Positions 29,356 to 37,957 of a stretch of DNA of 64,000 nucleotides are shown in pieces. The stretch spans positions 1 to 64,000 of the forward strand of contig NZ_FMAH01000005.1 of NCBI RefSeq assembly GCF_900094545.1, read 5' to 3'. The position numbers were made by a program, and so were the translations under genes. The notes beneath the pieces are model-generated. The model was given only the letters and a program-made list of their open reading frames with translations. It had not been told where the DNA came from and made no database searches. Source of the DNA: Martinezella miluonensis. GTDB lineage: Bacteria > Pseudomonadota > Alphaproteobacteria > Rhizobiales > Rhizobiaceae. Position 1 is the first letter of the stretch; every line of letters begins with the position of its first letter.

Positions 29356-29883
29356 GTGACGTCTGAGGAAAAGAGTAAGCGACGCGAGTTGATCGTATCG
29401 TCAGCCCATCTTGCAGGCGGCAGTTCGCCGGCTCTGTCGGAGCTGGAATACGGGTCGATCCTCTTTTCCCATGCCTTCAATCGTTGGCTTGTCCGCTGCA
29501 TGGCGGCGGCCGGCGTGCCCGGCCTTTCGCCGGTCGAGATCCTGGTCATTCATTCCGTGCGGCATCGCGACAGGCCGAAAACGCTTGCCGATCTCTGCCT
29601 CGTCCTCGATATCGAGGATACGCATGTGGCCAATTACGCCATCAAGAAGCTGGAAGCGGCAGGCTTGGTCAAGAGCGGCAAGGCCGGCAAGGAAAAGACG
29701 ATCCGGGTCACCGACAAGGGCCTGGATGCGTTGAAGCGCTATACCGAAATTCGCGAACGGCTGCTGGTGGAGGCGACCAAGGTGTCCGGTCTTTCGCAGG
29801 ATGGCCTTTCCGATATCGCCTCGCATCTCAGGGCATTGTCCGGCTATTACGAACAGGCCGCGCGCTCGGCAGCCACGCTGTAA
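29356..29883 (+). CDS. MarR-like winged-helix regulator
   Basis: A 175-residue protein with a winged helix at residues about 55-125 (DLCLVLDIEDTHVANYAIKK, then KEKTIRVTDKGLDAL) and helical ends for dimerisation. It begins with GTG, with AAGGAG about 8 bp upstream. It follows the hydantoinase gene by 86 bp on the same strand, so it may control that gene through the palindrome at 25558-25581. No effector can be inferred. Confidence 0.8.
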   Translation: MTSEEKSKRRELIVSSAHLAGGSSPALSELEYGSILFSHAFNRWLVRCMAAAGVPGLSPVEILVIHSVRHRDRPKTLADLCLVLDIEDTHVANYAIKKLEAAGLVKSGKAGKEKTIRVTDKGLDALKRYTEIRERLLVEATKVSGLSQDGLSDIASHLRALSGYYEQAARSAATL

Positions 29884-30185
29884 AACAGCAATAGGGACGA
29901 GCCTGTCGCAAATTCAGATCCTCCCAAGATCGGCCTTCCGTTCCGGGAGTAATTTCGCGCCGAACGACCGGGCCGCGACAGTCGAGCCCAGCCCCTTATC
30001 TATTTTGTCGTAGCATACCTATATTAGATTTGTGCGATCCGTTGGTGGTACTCGCCAAACGATCCTTATCGATAGAAAGATGAGATCCAGTTTTTACCAC
30101 CGCGCAACTTTTGGAAATTGCTGGCTTCGCACGATAGCAAAAGTGTGCTTTTTTTGACCGAAAGGGGAATGGTGTAAAAACTTCC
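29884..30185. other. Intergenic region, 302 bp
   Basis: No open frame with coding character, no RNA gene and no convincing promoter pair was found. The sequence becomes AT-rich toward its right end, which fits a promoter for the metallo-beta-lactamase gene, but I could not place one. Confidence 0.4.
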
Positions 30186-31016
30186 ATGAACAACGATAGT
30201 TTCGAGCTGAAATTTTGGGGCGTGCGGGGAAGCATCCCGGTATCGGGACCGGAATTTGAGCGGTACGGCGGCAATACGTCGTGCATAGAGTTAAAACATG
30301 CCGGCAGGCATATCCTATTCGACGCCGGGACCGGTTTGCGCGAAGCGGCCGCATCCCTTGCCAGGGAAGGGGTCCGCAATATCGATCTCTTCTTCACCCA
30401 TTCGCACTACGACCACATCATCGGCCTGCCCTTCTTCAACGCCATCTATGATCCGCGCGTCAGCGTCGATCTCTGGTCGGGCCATCTCGCCGGCAAGACG
30501 ACGACACGGCAGCTGATCGGCCAGTTCATGCGGCCGCCATGGTTCCCGGTCGAACCGGATATCTGTCGCGCCGCGATGAATTTTCGCGATTTTGCCGCGG
30601 GCGACACGCTGAAACCGCATCCGGGGATCGTCATGCATACAACTCGTCTGAACCATCCCGGCGGCTGTATCGGCTATCGCATCGAATGGTCGGGCCGGGT
30701 GATCGCCATGGTCTACGACACCGAGCATGTGAACGGCCAGCTTGATGAAGCCGCACTCGCGCTGATGGCCGATGCCGACCTTGTGGTATACGACGCGACC
30801 TATATCGAGACCGAAATGCCGAAATATCTCGGCTTCGGCCACTCCACCTGGGTGGAAGGCATCAAGCTCGCCAAGAAGGCGGGCGCCAAGCGGCTTGCCC
30901 TGTTTCATCATGCGCCCGGCCGTACGGATCGCGAGCTGGATGAGATGCAGCGCGAGGCGCAGAAGAGCTTCCCCGAAGCGTTCTTCGCCTTTGACGGACA
31001 GTCGCTGCAGCTCTGA
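30186..31016 (+). CDS. Metallo-beta-lactamase-fold hydrolase
   Basis: A 276-residue cytoplasmic MBL-fold enzyme. The metal motif is THSHYDHI (residues about 75-82); further ligand histidines are in HTTRLNHPGG and GHSTW, and Asp in YDTEH. The opening FWGVRGSIPVSGPEFERYGG belongs to a subgroup related to PhnP and RNase Z and often found near or fused with signalling domains, which makes a cyclic-nucleotide or other phosphodiester substrate possible. Two adenylate cyclases are encoded within 8 kb. The substrate is inference. It is convergent with the deacetylase gene. Confidence 0.82.
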   Translation: MNNDSFELKFWGVRGSIPVSGPEFERYGGNTSCIELKHAGRHILFDAGTGLREAAASLAREGVRNIDLFFTHSHYDHIIGLPFFNAIYDPRVSVDLWSGHLAGKTTTRQLIGQFMRPPWFPVEPDICRAAMNFRDFAAGDTLKPHPGIVMHTTRLNHPGGCIGYRIEWSGRVIAMVYDTEHVNGQLDEAALALMADADLVVYDATYIETEMPKYLGFGHSTWVEGIKLAKKAGAKRLALFHHAPGRTDRELDEMQREAQKSFPEAFFAFDGQSLQL

Positions 31017-31052
31017 GCGCTCGCAGCGACAGACCGAACTGGCTGCACGGCG

Positions 31053-31799
31053 TTAGTGAACGAAGTTGCCGACCGGCCGCCATTCTATGGCGGCATGGCC
31101 GGCCGTTTCCTCGAACAGCGTCTCGATGAAACTCCAGGCAAGAGCGTCATGCACGAGATGATGTGTCATCACCCCAATCGGCTCGTCATTGCCGTCAAAG
31201 CGGTTTTGAAGTTCTTCCACCAGGCGTCCGATGATTTCGGCATGCGATAAGCCTCCGCGCACGCCATGCCATCTCATGATGTCGATATGCGTGTTGATCA
31301 GGCCGATAGGGGCCTGTTTTGCCAATCCGAAAACCGAGACGGCGCGATAGCCGAAGGGGGCGAGATGCGGCAGCAGCGCATCGTCGATCCGGTTCCACGG
31401 CGGCACGAGCAGCGGGACGAACTGCTGGGGATAAAGGGCTTTCAGCTTGTCGAAGCCCCGATGAAGTTCGTCGAGCACGACCTCTTGCGGTCGGTGCAGG
31501 CCAAGCTCCTGCTTCTTGGTATCATCCGGGGCATAGTTCCGGTGCGTCCAGCCATGCACCGTGGCGGTGATGCGGTTTGCATGCGTCAGTCGTTCGGCCA
31601 ATGCTTGCCCGGTCGGGCCTGGAATGATCGCAAGCGTCATCGGCACCTCGAAACGATCGGAGAGCGACAGCAGGCGATCGAGGGCAGGGGTCGGCTCGAT
31701 CGCGTCGTCGTCACGGAACCAGAGTTTTGCCTTTCGTCCCGCCTTGCTCCATCGCTGCAGCTCGGAGCGCAGGGGCTGCCATTCGGCTCTATCGCTCAT
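31053..31799 (-). CDS. NodB-type polysaccharide deacetylase family protein
   Basis: A 248-residue protein of the NodB/polysaccharide deacetylase fold. LWFRDDDAIEP (residues about 26-36) carries the aspartates of motif 1 and HGWTHRN (about 82-88) the metal histidines of motif 2; PPWNRID is motif 3. There is no signal peptide, so it would act in the cytoplasm on a lipid-linked or soluble sugar. It overlaps the upstream GT4 gene by 11 bp, so the two form an operon for modifying a glycan. Confidence 0.8.
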   Translation of the reverse strand: MSDRAEWQPLRSELQRWSKAGRKAKLWFRDDDAIEPTPALDRLLSLSDRFEVPMTLAIIPGPTGQALAERLTHANRITATVHGWTHRNYAPDDTKKQELGLHRPQEVVLDELHRGFDKLKALYPQQFVPLLVPPWNRIDDALLPHLAPFGYRAVSVFGLAKQAPIGLINTHIDIMRWHGVRGGLSHAEIIGRLVEELQNRFDGNDEPIGVMTHHLVHDALAWSFIETLFEETAGHAAIEWRPVGNFVH

Positions 31800-32886
31800 A
31801 ATAGGTATCTCCCAAATATTTTCGAAGAATGGTTTCCAATCGCTTCGACGCGGCGGTCAGGGACCGCTCCTGATGAACGAAGTCATAGGCTGCATCTGCC
31901 ATGGCCTGCCGCCTGTCCGGATCGTTTAAAAGCTGGGCGATGGCGTCGGCATAGGCGCCCATATCGCCTTCCGGCGTCAGCAACCCCGTCCTATTAGCCA
32001 TCACCACTTCCGGCACGCCTGCCGTCGCCTGCGCGACGACGGGAAGGCCTGCGGCCTGCGCCTCCAGATAGGCAAGGCCATAGGCCTCGTTGCAGCCGGG
32101 CCAGACATAAAGGCCGGCTGTCGCAAGCTCCGCTGCGATCTCGGATGTGGAGCGCTCTCCGCGCCAGATGATCCGACTTTCGTCAAATGTGGAAAACAGC
32201 GACCTGACCTCGGTCCGCATCGGTCCGTCGCCGATGATGGTTAGGGTCCAATCCTGGTCGCGGATCAGATCGAGCGCGCTTGCCAGCATCGCATAGCTGT
32301 CGAATTTATCGCCTTTGCGCAGCATGGCCACGGCAATCAACCGCCGCGGATCGGGGTTAGAGCGGGCAAAGGGCGCGGCGTCGATGAAAGGCAGGAAGCG
32401 CTCGTAACGGCCGTCGGGGATGGCGTCCAGCAGACCGATCCGATCCCGTTCGGTAAAGCACAGATTGACGGCGGCGAGCCGAACCGCATCGGCGATGAGG
32501 CGCTGGTTCTCATCCCAGCCATTGGCATCATGGCGTCGAGAATAAGACGCTTCCGCGGTAACATAGGGAATGCCGATCCTGCGGGCGATCTGCGGGCCGA
32601 GGAGATCGGGCGTCTTGTAGTAAGGATGATAGGTGAACCACAGGTCAGGGGTGGGCTCATTCTGCCATCGGCCAAGCAGCCGGACTATTTCGCTTTCACC
32701 CTGCCGGGAAATTTCCGCTCGCGGAGCGGCTTCAGGGTTTGGCGTGAAACTGCGCAATTCGGAAGCGATTTCGACCCGATGTCCCGCCATTTCCAGCGCT
32801 GCGATGATCTGCCGGGCCATCAACCTGTCGCCGGATGGGACCGGATGGCCGGGCGATTTCAGCGGAGCGTAGAAAGCGATCTTCAT
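31789..32886 (-). CDS. GT4-family glycosyltransferase
   Basis: A 365-residue GT-B glycosyltransferase. The N-terminal domain opens with MKIAFYAPLKSPGHPVPSGD. The C-terminal nucleotide-sugar domain contains LTIIGDGPMRTEVRSL and the E-x7-E motif in NEAYGLAYLEAQAAGLPVVA (residues about 263-282). The acceptor and donor are unknown. First gene of a two-gene minus-strand operon with the deacetylase, and divergent from the CyaC-like cyclase with about 200 bp between the starts. Confidence 0.88.
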   Translation of the reverse strand: MKIAFYAPLKSPGHPVPSGDRLMARQIIAALEMAGHRVEIASELRSFTPNPEAAPRAEISRQGESEIVRLLGRWQNEPTPDLWFTYHPYYKTPDLLGPQIARRIGIPYVTAEASYSRRHDANGWDENQRLIADAVRLAAVNLCFTERDRIGLLDAIPDGRYERFLPFIDAAPFARSNPDPRRLIAVAMLRKGDKFDSYAMLASALDLIRDQDWTLTIIGDGPMRTEVRSLFSTFDESRIIWRGERSTSEIAAELATAGLYVWPGCNEAYGLAYLEAQAAGLPVVAQATAGVPEVVMANRTGLLTPEGDMGAYADAIAQLLNDPDRRQAMADAAYDFVHQERSLTAASKRLETILRKYLGDTYYER

Positions 32887-33086
32887 GATGCCGGCACACG
32901 GTTGACGATTAAGTGATGATGGAAGCCTGAATCGTGAAAGGATTGCCCGAATTCCGACCGGTTGCGTGACAATAAGGTGCCTGCTTCAAAACGCCGCATG
33001 CTCGACAGTATGCAGCGTTGCGGCTAGATGAATAGGCGATAGCCGTTTTCGCTTCTGTTGTGAACGGGCAATATACATTGGGTACG

Positions 33087-34811
33087 ATGACCATCGAGGC
33101 AAGAAAGCCAATCATTTCCGATCGCCTTGTGCGAAAGCTGCGACTTGGCTCGGGTTTGGTCGTTTTTACCTTCGTGATCATGCATCTGGCCAACCACTCC
33201 CTCGGGTTGATCTCGCTCGGTGCAGCCGAATCTGCGCAGCATTGGTTCATGGCGGTCTGGCGCAATCCGGTCGGAACCGTGCTTCTTTATGGAGCACTGA
33301 TTCTCCATATCCTGCTCGTGCTGCGAACGCTTTACAGGCGCAGAACGCTGGTCATGCCCGCCGGCGAAGCTTTTCAGATCGTGACCGGTCTGCTGGTGCC
33401 CCTTCTCCTGATCGACCACATCGTTGCGACGCGCATCGTCCATGACGTCTATGGCTATCACGATTCCTACAAGGCGATCGTGCGCAGCCTATGGGTGACG
33501 ACACCGTTCAACGGTGTGCGTCAGTCGCTCGTGCTCCTGATCGTTTGGCTGCATGGATGTATCGGCGTTCATTTCTGGCTGCGCTACCGCCCTTGGTATG
33601 CGGCGATCGCTCCCGTGATCCTGTCGCTCGCTATCGTTCTGCCGGTTCTCGCCTTGCTCGGCTTCGCGGCGATGGGCAAGACCGTGGCACATGAAGTCGC
33701 TCACGAGGATGAGCGCGGCTATCGCGGCGGCTATTACAGCGACGTGCGGAGTTATGGCGAGACTGGCTCCGTGCCGGGTAGTCAGATGGCTGAAGCCTTG
33801 TGGCCATATCGGGCCGGGTTCTATGGCGCCTTCAGCCTGTCGATCGTTGCTCTCTTCGGTTTCCGCACGCATCGCAGATTGCGCGAGCGGCTATTCCAGG
33901 TCGCGATCCGTTATGCCGGCGGCGAGGTCGTACACGCGCCGCGCGGCTTCAGCGTCCTGGAAGCGAGCCGCCTCGGAGGCATCCCGCACTATTCCGTCTG
34001 TGGCGGCAAGGGCCAGTGCTCCACCTGCCGCGTCCAGATCATCGATGGCGCCGAGAACCTGCCGCCGCCGGAAGCCTTGGAGCAGAAGACCCTGAACCGC
34101 ATCGGCGCTACGCCGGATGTCCGTCTTGCCTGTCAGCTGCGGCCCACCGGAAATGTCAGCGTCGTGCCGCTCCTGACGCCGATGGCCGAAGCGGCCATCC
34201 CGGTCTATAGCCACGCCGCCAGCCCCGGCCGTGAACGAGAAATCGTCGTGTTCTTCTGCGATCTCCGCCATTTCACCGCGCTGACGGAATCGCGCCTGCC
34301 TTTCGATATCGTTTTCCTGCTCAATCGCTATTTCGCTATCGTCGGACGCATCATTGAGGAGAATGGCGGCCGGATGGACAAGTTCATCGGCGATGGCGCC
34401 ATGGCCCTGTTCGGTCTTCGCACCACCCCCAAGGAAGCCAATCGTCAGGCGTTGAAAGCGGCTGCCGCGATCGTGCGGGAAATCGACAAGCTCAGCGCCG
34501 AACTCGCCGACGAGTTGACCACCCCTCTCGAAATCGCCATCGGCCTGCACGCCGGTTCGGCGGTGGTCGGTTCGATGGGATATGGCAGCGTGAAGAACGT
34601 GACGGCGATCGGCGATACGGTCAATGTCGCCAGCCGCCTGGAGAGCGTCGCCAAGGAGTATAACAGCGCCTTGGTCTTTTCCGAGCCGGTGGCCCAGCTT
34701 TCGGAGATCGACGTCGCTGGCGTCGAAAGCCGCGAGATTGCCGTTCGAGGCCGCGGCGAGCCCTTGCGGGTCTATATCGTTTCGAAGGAAGCGAGCAGCC
34801 GCTTTGTCTGA
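33087..34811 (+). CDS. cyaC: CyaC-like membrane adenylate cyclase with heme anchor and 2Fe-2S domain
   Basis: A 574-residue protein making cAMP. The first 260 residues form about six membrane helices with many histidines (IMHLANHS, LLIDHIV, WLHGCIGVHFW), like the succinate-dehydrogenase-type diheme anchor described for Sinorhizobium CyaC. A ferredoxin domain follows (CGGKGQCSTC and a later Cys). The C-terminal class III cyclase domain has VFFCDLRHFTALTE and MDKFIGDGAMALFG with both metal aspartates, and GDTVNVASRLE. This suggests cAMP output controlled by quinone or redox state. The ATG at 33087 is preferred to a GTG at 33060; neither has a strong ribosome site. Confidence 0.85.
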   Translation: MTIEARKPIISDRLVRKLRLGSGLVVFTFVIMHLANHSLGLISLGAAESAQHWFMAVWRNPVGTVLLYGALILHILLVLRTLYRRRTLVMPAGEAFQIVTGLLVPLLLIDHIVATRIVHDVYGYHDSYKAIVRSLWVTTPFNGVRQSLVLLIVWLHGCIGVHFWLRYRPWYAAIAPVILSLAIVLPVLALLGFAAMGKTVAHEVAHEDERGYRGGYYSDVRSYGETGSVPGSQMAEALWPYRAGFYGAFSLSIVALFGFRTHRRLRERLFQVAIRYAGGEVVHAPRGFSVLEASRLGGIPHYSVCGGKGQCSTCRVQIIDGAENLPPPEALEQKTLNRIGATPDVRLACQLRPTGNVSVVPLLTPMAEAAIPVYSHAASPGREREIVVFFCDLRHFTALTESRLPFDIVFLLNRYFAIVGRIIEENGGRMDKFIGDGAMALFGLRTTPKEANRQALKAAAAIVREIDKLSAELADELTTPLEIAIGLHAGSAVVGSMGYGSVKNVTAIGDTVNVASRLESVAKEYNSALVFSEPVAQLSEIDVAGVESREIAVRGRGEPLRVYIVSKEASSRFV

Positions 34812-34901
34812 TGTCTCAAGTCAGGCCGTGCAGTCTGATGCAGCGTGCGATCCCGTGTCCCCCGTTTGCAACGGGAAGGCGCTGGTGTAGGGATAGCGCC
34901 C

Positions 34902-35780
34902 ATGTTCGACGGCAAGATCCTCACGAGAAAATACTGGAAACGCGCCTTCCGCAGAAAGCGGGATGCGATCGCGACGCGCCTGTTTAATACCCGCCTCGGT
35001 CGGGATATCCTCGTGAGTGCGCTTGGTCCGCGCGTCAAGACGATGACGGTGGATTGCGGCGATCACGTCATGAGCTTTTCGCCGGCCGATTACATCGGCC
35101 GCAAGGTCTTTCGGAAGGGGCATTTCGAGCGCGACCATGTCGACCGGCTGCTGAGCGTGCTGCGCGAGCGTGGCCTGTTGCGCAAGGGGTCGGCCTTGCT
35201 GGAACTCGGCGGCAATATCGGCACGCAGACCTGCTATTTCGCTCTCAGCGGCGTCTACGGGCGCATCGTCAGCGTCGAGCCGGACCCGCGCAATTTCCGG
35301 CTGCTATTAACCAACATTGCTGACAACGGCTTTCAGGCCGCCGTGACCGTGGTCAATTGCGCCGCTGGCGATCGCGCTGGGCAACTCGATTTCTATCTGA
35401 ATCACAAGAACCACGGCAAAAGCAGCGCTCTGCGCCAGAGCGCAAGCGACGAAAAGATCTCGGTTCCCGTCCGGCCTGTCGCCGATATTCTGATGCAGGC
35501 CGGTGTCGATCCCGCCGATGTCGGCCTGATCTGGATGGATATCGAGGGTTACGAGCCGGTCGCTTGCCGGTCGATGCGGATGCTGATGGCCCGCAAAGTA
35601 CCGCTCTACATGGAGTTCACGCCCGCCTTCTACGGCCAAGAACAGGCCGCGGCCTTCGTCAGTGATCTCGCCAGCCACTACAGCGACTGCTTAGCCTTTC
35701 TCGAAGGCCGCGAGGAGACGATGAAGGTGGCTGATCTGCCGACAAAGGGTGAGCAGTTCGACGTCCTGTTTCTGGGCTGA
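34902..35780 (+). CDS. FkbM-family methyltransferase
   Basis: A 292-residue SAM-dependent methyltransferase of the FkbM type. Motif I is LLELGGNIGTQTCYFA (near residue 97), followed by IVSVEPDPRNFRLL and WMDIEGYEP, which mark the family. Such enzymes often O-methylate sugars of surface glycans. It starts 90 bp after the cyclase gene on the same strand. The start is the ATG at 34902; an earlier in-frame opening overlaps the leader and is unlikely. Confidence 0.82.
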   Translation: MFDGKILTRKYWKRAFRRKRDAIATRLFNTRLGRDILVSALGPRVKTMTVDCGDHVMSFSPADYIGRKVFRKGHFERDHVDRLLSVLRERGLLRKGSALLELGGNIGTQTCYFALSGVYGRIVSVEPDPRNFRLLLTNIADNGFQAAVTVVNCAAGDRAGQLDFYLNHKNHGKSSALRQSASDEKISVPVRPVADILMQAGVDPADVGLIWMDIEGYEPVACRSMRMLMARKVPLYMEFTPAFYGQEQAAAFVSDLASHYSDCLAFLEGREETMKVADLPTKGEQFDVLFLG

Positions 35781-35782
35781 AG

Positions 35783-36262
35783 CTATTCGCGTCGATAGAT
35801 GAAATAGCGTCCTGCCTTGACGGTATCCGGCAGCGGCAAAGCTTGGAGGTCGGGATGGTCGAGTGGGAGGCCGCTGACCGCAAGTCCGCCTGGCGCCAGA
35901 ACGCCGGCCATGATACCGGGCAGCCAGGTGAGTGTGACCGCATCCTTGTCTTCGTAGCCGGTGCCGATATCGGCATGGGCAAGCGAGGCTCCTGCCCCAA
36001 CGAAGCCCCCGACCGTGTCCTTGATTTCACCGAGAACGAGATTGTCGGCTGACGGCATGGAAGGACCGTAGGCGTTGGCGGCCCGGTCGAAGGCGATAAT
36101 GCGGCGATCTGGGAAGAGTTCGCGCAGGTGATCGAAAGTGCGGCCATTGCCCAGACCGAGCTCTAGTACCGGGCCCTCAAGCAATCTGACCTGATCGGCA
36201 ACGGCATTGAGAATATCGCGCTGCGCGCTCAGGCGGCGAATGAAACTATCCAGGCGGCTCAT
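35783..36262 (-). CDS. Small class I SAM-dependent methyltransferase
   Basis: A 159-residue protein with motif I GPVLELGLGNGRTFDHL (near residue 32) and the acidic loop end RRIIAFDRAANAYG. The following sheet region is TLTWLPGIMAGVLAPGGLAV. The substrate is unknown. The ATG at 36262 with AAGGAT upstream is chosen; a longer in-frame opening adds 101 residues with no domain. It is convergent with the FkbM gene, with only 2 bp between the stop codons. Confidence 0.75.
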   Translation of the reverse strand: MSRLDSFIRRLSAQRDILNAVADQVRLLEGPVLELGLGNGRTFDHLRELFPDRRIIAFDRAANAYGPSMPSADNLVLGEIKDTVGGFVGAGASLAHADIGTGYEDKDAVTLTWLPGIMAGVLAPGGLAVSGLPLDHPDLQALPLPDTVKAGRYFIYRRE

Positions 36263-36406
36263 CGTATCTGTTATATCCTTGGCGTTTTTGATGCCTCTGT
36301 CGCTCGCAGTAGCACGGCCGGCATTGTCGGTCGACCGCCCGCTGGTTTTTCGGCATGTTTGCTGTAGGGATAGAGTGTTGCGGTGCTCATGAAAGGGGGA
36401 GCAGTC

Positions 36407-37582
36407 ATGGTCGAGATACCCAATGACGATTTCTTCCACAAGCTGACGGCTTTTACCCGCTTCGAGGGTGTGACCGACAGCGCCAATTATCGGCCTCTTC
36501 CGGATGATTGGCTGATTGCGATCGCCGACATCGTCAGCTCGACAAAGGCAATCGCGGCAGGCCACTACAAATCCGTCAACATGGCGGGCGCAAGCGTGAT
36601 CTCCGCCGTGCTCAACGCACTCGACAAGGGCGACTATCCCTTCGTTTTCGGCGGCGACGGCGCACTGGTTGCCATTCCGCCGACGGGAGAGGCACGGGTG
36701 CGACCGGCCCTTGCGGCAGTGCGCAGCTGGGTCAAGGAGGAATTGCAGCTCGATCTGCGTACCGCGCTCGTGCCGATGTCGGCCGTTCGCAGCGAGGGGC
36801 TGGATGTCATGGTCGCCCGCTTCAGCCCCAGCGAATACGTGTCCTATGCCATGTTCTTCGGGGGTGGCACGAGCTGGGCCGAAAAGCAGATGAAGGCGGG
36901 CAATTTCATCGTGGAGCCGGCGGCGCCGGAAGCCAGGCCTGACCTGACCGGCCTGTCATGCCGCTGGAATCCGATCAAGGCCAATAATGGTGAAATCGTC
37001 TCCATCATCGCTGTTCCCGGCGATATCGGTAACAGCGTGAAATTCCAGCAACTCGTCGCCGATATCATCGCCATTTCCAGAGAAGAGAGCCGCGACGGCC
37101 ATCCGGTACCGGCCGAGGGGCCGACACCGTCGCTGGTCTTCGACGGAGTCGATATAGAGGCACGCGCTCAGGCGCCGGCTGCCGATCGCTGGTGGCGCAA
37201 GCTAGCCATCGACGCGCAAGTTGTTCTCGTCTACATCCTTGATAAGTTCGGGCTGCGCGTTGCGTCTTTCGACGCGAAGATCTACAGGCGTGACTTGGCC
37301 GCCAACTCCGATTTCCGCAAATTCGACGACGGCCTGAAGATGACCATCGATGTCGATGCCGACCACCTCTCGCGCATCGAGGCGAGGCTGCGCCAGGCAG
37401 AGGCGGAAGGCGTCTGCCGCTATGGTCTGCATCGGCAGGACAGCGCGCTAATGACCTGTTTCGTGCCGACGCCGTTGATGCGCGATCATATGCATTTCAT
37501 CGACGGGGCAAGCGGCGGTTATGCGATGGCCGCCATGGCAATGCGGGGCAAGAAGCCGCCTGAGTTTGCGGTCGGCGGTTGA
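36407..37582 (+). CDS. DUF3095 protein with cyclase-like motifs
   Basis: A 391-residue cytoplasmic protein of DUF3095. Near residues 36-60, DWLIAIADIVSSTKAIAAG resembles the first metal-site motif of class III nucleotide cyclases (D-I-x-x-S-T), and YPFVFGGDGALVAIP near residue 78 resembles the second (F-x-GDG). The rest shows no known cyclase substrate motif. It may be a divergent cyclase or a pseudo-cyclase regulator. GGGGGAG at 36393-36399 fits the ATG; a GTG 24 bp upstream is less likely. A true class III cyclase gene follows 375 bp downstream. Confidence 0.75.
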   Translation: MVEIPNDDFFHKLTAFTRFEGVTDSANYRPLPDDWLIAIADIVSSTKAIAAGHYKSVNMAGASVISAVLNALDKGDYPFVFGGDGALVAIPPTGEARVRPALAAVRSWVKEELQLDLRTALVPMSAVRSEGLDVMVARFSPSEYVSYAMFFGGGTSWAEKQMKAGNFIVEPAAPEARPDLTGLSCRWNPIKANNGEIVSIIAVPGDIGNSVKFQQLVADIIAISREESRDGHPVPAEGPTPSLVFDGVDIEARAQAPAADRWWRKLAIDAQVVLVYILDKFGLRVASFDAKIYRRDLAANSDFRKFDDGLKMTIDVDADHLSRIEARLRQAEAEGVCRYGLHRQDSALMTCFVPTPLMRDHMHFIDGASGGYAMAAMAMRGKKPPEFAVGG

Positions 37583-37957
37583 TTACGCAGATTCCGGGCG
37601 AGCGATACATTTCGTCGGCTATTTTGCCACGGAAGCAATTTTATCGAGCCAACGTGTCTTTTGCCCATTGTTTCAGCGATATGTTCGCCTTATCTGAAGG
37701 AGAACAAAACGAGAGTCGGCGATTTTGGCCGCTGTCTTTTGCCGCATTTCGACGGCGTCGAGCGCGCGAAGAAGTGCAGCCAATTTTTACAGCGTTGGTG
37801 CAATCCTGGGCTTTCGCGGAGGAGTGCCGCTGCGTCATATGATTGTTTCATCCGACCCAACTGGGCCGGAGGCACTGCGGAGGGCAGCCTGGGAACTTGG
37901 TCGCCGCTGCTTTGCTGGGCGACGCGTCGATAATTGCAAAGATAGGCCGCGGGGATA
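37583..37957. other. Intergenic region, 375 bp
   Basis: Lies between the DUF3095 gene and the second cyclase gene on the same strand. No coding frame with domain signal, no clear promoter and no terminator hairpin was recognised. An isolated AAGGAG near 37697 is not followed by a start codon at the right distance. Confidence 0.4.
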
